This document shows positions 6,926 to 8,754 of a DNA stretch of 8,754 bases, piece after piece. The DNA is from Erythrobacter sp. UBA3075 (GTDB lineage: Bacteria; Pseudomonadota; Alphaproteobacteria; Sphingomonadales; Sphingomonadaceae), in assembly GCA_002367375.1 (NCBI GenBank), contig DFBR01000203.1, positions 37,095 to 45,848 on the forward strand. Reading direction: 5' to 3'. Position numbers and translations under genes: made by a program. Position 1 is the stretch's first letter. Every line of letters starts with the position of its first letter. The notes under the pieces were generated by a model. It saw only the letters and a list, made by a program, of their open reading frames with translations, had not been told where the DNA came from and ran no database searches.

Positions 6926-8434
6926 TCATCCATCATCGGCGCCTCCCCCATTTTCGCCATTGTCTGTGGTAACGTCGGGGGCATCGTCCTCTGGCTTCTC
7001 GTCGAGGACGGTGTCGATCTCGCGGTCCAGCGCGAGCAAGGCAGCCTGCGCGTCGAGGACGCCGCTGCCGCAGCCAGTCGGCACGTCGAGCGAGAATGGG
7101 CGCGCGCTTATCGTCAGGATTCGCTTGGCCAGTCGGGCATCGACCGGGAATGCGCGCCGCTGCGCTCGCGCTACCAGGAGCGCCGCTGTTGCGGAGACAA
7201 AAGGGGCGGCGAAGCTGGTCCCAGTGGCGTGCTGGTATCCTCTGATTGAAGTGGTCAGGACGCGCGATCCCGGTGCGCACAGCGCAACATGCGAACCGCG
7301 CGTGGAAAAGCCTGCGATGCTGCCGTCAGCTTCGACCGCGCCGACCGCGATCACCTCGGGATAGGCAGCCGGCCAATAGCGGGTGTCCTGGCCATTGTTG
7401 CCGCTCGCCGCGATCAGGATGCAGCCGCGCGCGAGAGCATATTCGACGATATCCTTGTGCGGTTTCGGACTGGATGGGGACAGCGCTGAATCATCGGTGC
7501 CGAAGCTCATATTGATGATCTTGGCGCCCAGATCGACAGCCAGTTTCATCGCCATGTCGAGATCGCTCAGCGCGCCAAGCCCGACGGCCTTTTTCTTGCC
7601 CGGCAATTGCGCAGCGGCCAGCGCGCGCATCGGCAGGATGCGGCAGGCTCCGCCAAGGCCTTGCGGAATGTTCAATCCGCGTGCGGCGATAATCCCGGCA
7701 CAGCCCATGCCGTGGCCGACGAAATCGTCGCGCGGGTTGCTGTCATTATGGCGGTGATCGCCAAGTAGCTTCACACCCTGTGCCACATCGCCTTTGTCCA
7801 GACGCACGGTGTCGTATCCGGCCTGGAAGGCATGGGACAGCTCGGCGTGATCTTCGCTGATGCCGGAATCGATCAGCCCCACGCGGATGGCAGGATCGCC
7901 CGGCTCATGCGCCAGCGCCTCGGGCGCGCGGACCATGGCGTGCAATTCGCGGATTTCGTCATCCTCAAACCCTTCGACCGGGGCCTGCATATCGAACGGC
8001 GTGGCGGTGACGTAATTGGGGCTGGCGGTCTCGACTGTGGGGATTTGCCGCAAGACTTCGCACAGCGCGCCAACCGGCGTGCCCGGCGGGACGCGCAGGA
8101 CCAGCTGGCGAGCCACGCCGGTCACTTCCTCGATCGGATCGAAACCGCGATGGCGCTCGCCGGTGGCAAAGACATTGCTGGCAGCGGAGTGCAGGCGCGC
8201 GGCGCGGAAGCCCCCGGCGATCTCGCTGGTGATCCGGTCGATCGGACCGCCATCGATGGAGGTCGCGGCGGGCTGGGCGTTGCGCGCTACATCGCGCAGC
8301 ACGGGAATCTCCTCGGGCGCTTCGCCCAAAGACATCTTGAGCAACATCGTGTCGGGCAGCGAATACTGCCGATCACCTTCTGCGGCCCAGGGTTCGGCCA
8401 AAGACAGGGCAGTGGAGAGGGCGGGCGCGCTCAT
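6926..8434 (-). CDS. Subtilisin-family serine protease (peptidase S8), probably cytoplasmic
   Basis: This is a 502-residue serine endopeptidase with a complete S8 catalytic set: Asp189 in VGLIDSG, His241 in GHGMGCAGIIA, oxyanion Asn346 in AASGNN and Ser407 in GTSFAAPFVSA. The M-G after the His-Gly is unusual but within the known subtilase range. Residues about 108-145 (RQLVLRVPPGTPV..., ending IPTVETASPNYV) resemble the inhibitory propeptide fold just before subtilase domains, so self-activation is likely. Residues 1-107 are an extra unrecognised region. No signal peptide or membrane span is seen, and six cysteines are present. The last 30 residues are Asp/Glu/Gly-rich. The frame stays open upstream to 8545, but ATG 8434 is preferred: it overlaps the previous stop as ATGA with GGGG seven bases before, and the longer extension is Arg-rich shadow sequence. 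In this operon it may mature one of the paralogous proteins, as PatA/PatG proteases do for cyanobactin peptides; that role is inferred. Confidence 0.95.
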   Translation of the reverse strand: MSAPALSTALSLAEPWAAEGDRQYSLPDTMLLKMSLGEAPEEIPVLRDVARNAQPAATSIDGGPIDRITSEIAGGFRAARLHSAASNVFATGERHRGFDPIEEVTGVARQLVLRVPPGTPVGALCEVLRQIPTVETASPNYVTATPFDMQAPVEGFEDDEIRELHAMVRAPEALAHEPGDPAIRVGLIDSGISEDHAELSHAFQAGYDTVRLDKGDVAQGVKLLGDHRHNDSNPRDDFVGHGMGCAGIIAARGLNIPQGLGGACRILPMRALAAAQLPGKKKAVGLGALSDLDMAMKLAVDLGAKIINMSFGTDDSALSPSSPKPHKDIVEYALARGCILIAASGNNGQDTRYWPAAYPEVIAVGAVEADGSIAGFSTRGSHVALCAPGSRVLTTSIRGYQHATGTSFAAPFVSATAALLVARAQRRAFPVDARLAKRILTISARPFSLDVPTGCGSGVLDAQAALLALDREIDTVLDEKPEDDAPDVTTDNGENGGGADDG

Positions 8435-8745
8435 TGCAGCACCCCGCTGGCTTGGGCGGCGACGAGTGGCGCGCATTCGGACAGGTCGAATGCCATCGCG
8501 GTGCCGGTCTGCGGTGCGGGCTCGACCGAGAGCTCGCCGGCCCATTGATCGTCTGCCGGGGCCAGCAGCAGTTCGCCGGGAGAGGACTTCAAGATGGACA
8601 CCGGGCGATCGGCGATGCGGACCTGCGGGAAATGGCCTTTGCGCAGCAAATTGCGGCCCTTCACGCGGAGCAGCGGCGGGGCATCGTGCTCGTCCGGCGT
8701 GACCGGCTCGACCATCTGCAATTGCGGCCTGCTAGCCCGCTCCAT
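8431..8745 (-). CDS. Small protein with an IPT/TIG-like beta-sandwich core, possibly 5'-truncated
   Basis: This is a 104-residue product. Residues about 25-77 alternate hydrophobic and polar in short strands: PLLRVKGRNLLRKG, then PQVRIADRPVSIL, then GELLLAP and GELSVE. The order, with a V-x-G-x-N-L start followed by a V-x-I-x-x-x-P-V strand, resembles IPT/TIG immunoglobulin-like domains, which usually mediate binding rather than catalysis. The C-terminal 25 residues are Ala-rich. Its stop overlaps the protease start (ATGA), so the two products are probably made together and may interact. No Shine-Dalgarno is visible in the nine bases before ATG 8745, and the frame stays open to the window edge, so the true start may lie outside or at the second Met (residue 11). 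The fold assignment is by pattern only. Confidence 0.65.
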   Translation of the reverse strand: MERASRPQLQMVEPVTPDEHDAPPLLRVKGRNLLRKGHFPQVRIADRPVSILKSSPGELLLAPADDQWAGELSVEPAPQTGTAMAFDLSECAPLVAAQASGVLQ

Positions 8746-8754
8746 TGCTTTGCG

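Larger units (their letters stand above)
1..8745 (-). other. Putative single operon of at least eight genes
   Basis: All genes share one strand. Junctions in transcription order are: 4-base overlap, then gaps of 72, 51, 28 and 14 bases, then a 1-base overlap, then a gap of about 9 bases. No hairpin followed by a T-run is seen in any gap, and no promoter is evident, so the main promoter probably lies to the right of the window. The third-paralog fragment shows that the operon continues to the left. Confidence 0.75.

Noticed and set aside
8435..8545. A 37-residue extension of the protease that could have acted as a leader
   Set aside because: It is Arg-rich out-of-frame sequence of the preceding gene, not a signal peptide. 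The ATGA overlap at 8434 is the natural start.
7832..8548. Plus-strand open frame of 238 codons opposite the protease
   Set aside because: It lies opposite the conserved subtilase sequence and has no independent support.
1..8745. Assignment as a cyanobactin gene cluster
   Set aside because: Only a subtilase and an ABBA-like enzyme fit. No short precursor with recognition sequences, no YcaO-type heterocyclase and no PatG-like macrocyclase is visible in the window.
1..8745. Assignment as a prophage or contractile injection system
   Set aside because: The duplicated large soluble proteins suggested a particle, but no sheath, tube, baseplate, ATPase, terminase or capsid motif is recognisable, so I do not make the call.

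Overview
The window is a compact, GC-rich stretch of bacterial chromosome (roughly 60% GC by eye). Every supportable gene lies on the minus strand, so transcription runs from the right edge to the left. No tRNA, rRNA, CRISPR array, insertion sequence or convincing terminator is visible, and no gene-free stretch exceeds about 75 bases. GC content, codon preference and short coupled gene junctions fit a Gram-negative alphaproteobacterium, possibly in the Sphingomonadales. That placement is an impression, not a measurement.

In transcription order the genes are: (1) a 104-residue protein with an IPT/TIG-like beta-sandwich core (8745-8431), possibly cut by the right edge; (2) a subtilisin-family serine protease with complete catalytic residues, a propeptide-like N-terminus and an acidic tail, but no obvious signal peptide (8434-6926); (3) a 598-residue protein of unknown family (6853-5057); (4) a 350-residue protein that looks like a DMATS-type ABBA-fold aromatic prenyltransferase (5005-3953); (5) and (6) two paralogous proteins of 475 and 437 residues with three strongly conserved blocks and variable linkers (3924-2497 and 2482-1169); (7) a 320-residue protein homologous to the C-terminal half of the 598-residue protein (1169-207); and (8) the start of a further protein that shares its N-terminal helical module with genes 5 and 6 (197-1, cut by the left edge).

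The eight genes are almost certainly one operon. Two junctions overlap (ATGA at 8431-8434 and TGATG at 1167-1171), the other gaps are 9 to 72 bases, and most starts have good Shine-Dalgarno sequences. The operon combines two home-made protein families, each present more than once, with two recognisable enzymes: a subtilase and a candidate aromatic prenyltransferase. A protease plus an ABBA prenyltransferase recalls cyanobactin-type peptide maturation. However, no precursor peptide or heterocyclase is visible, and the other genes are large unrecognised proteins. The conservative reading is an undescribed multi-protein system in which the paralogs form a complex or serve as substrates, and the two enzymes process or modify a component or a small molecule. 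The function is not known from the sequence.
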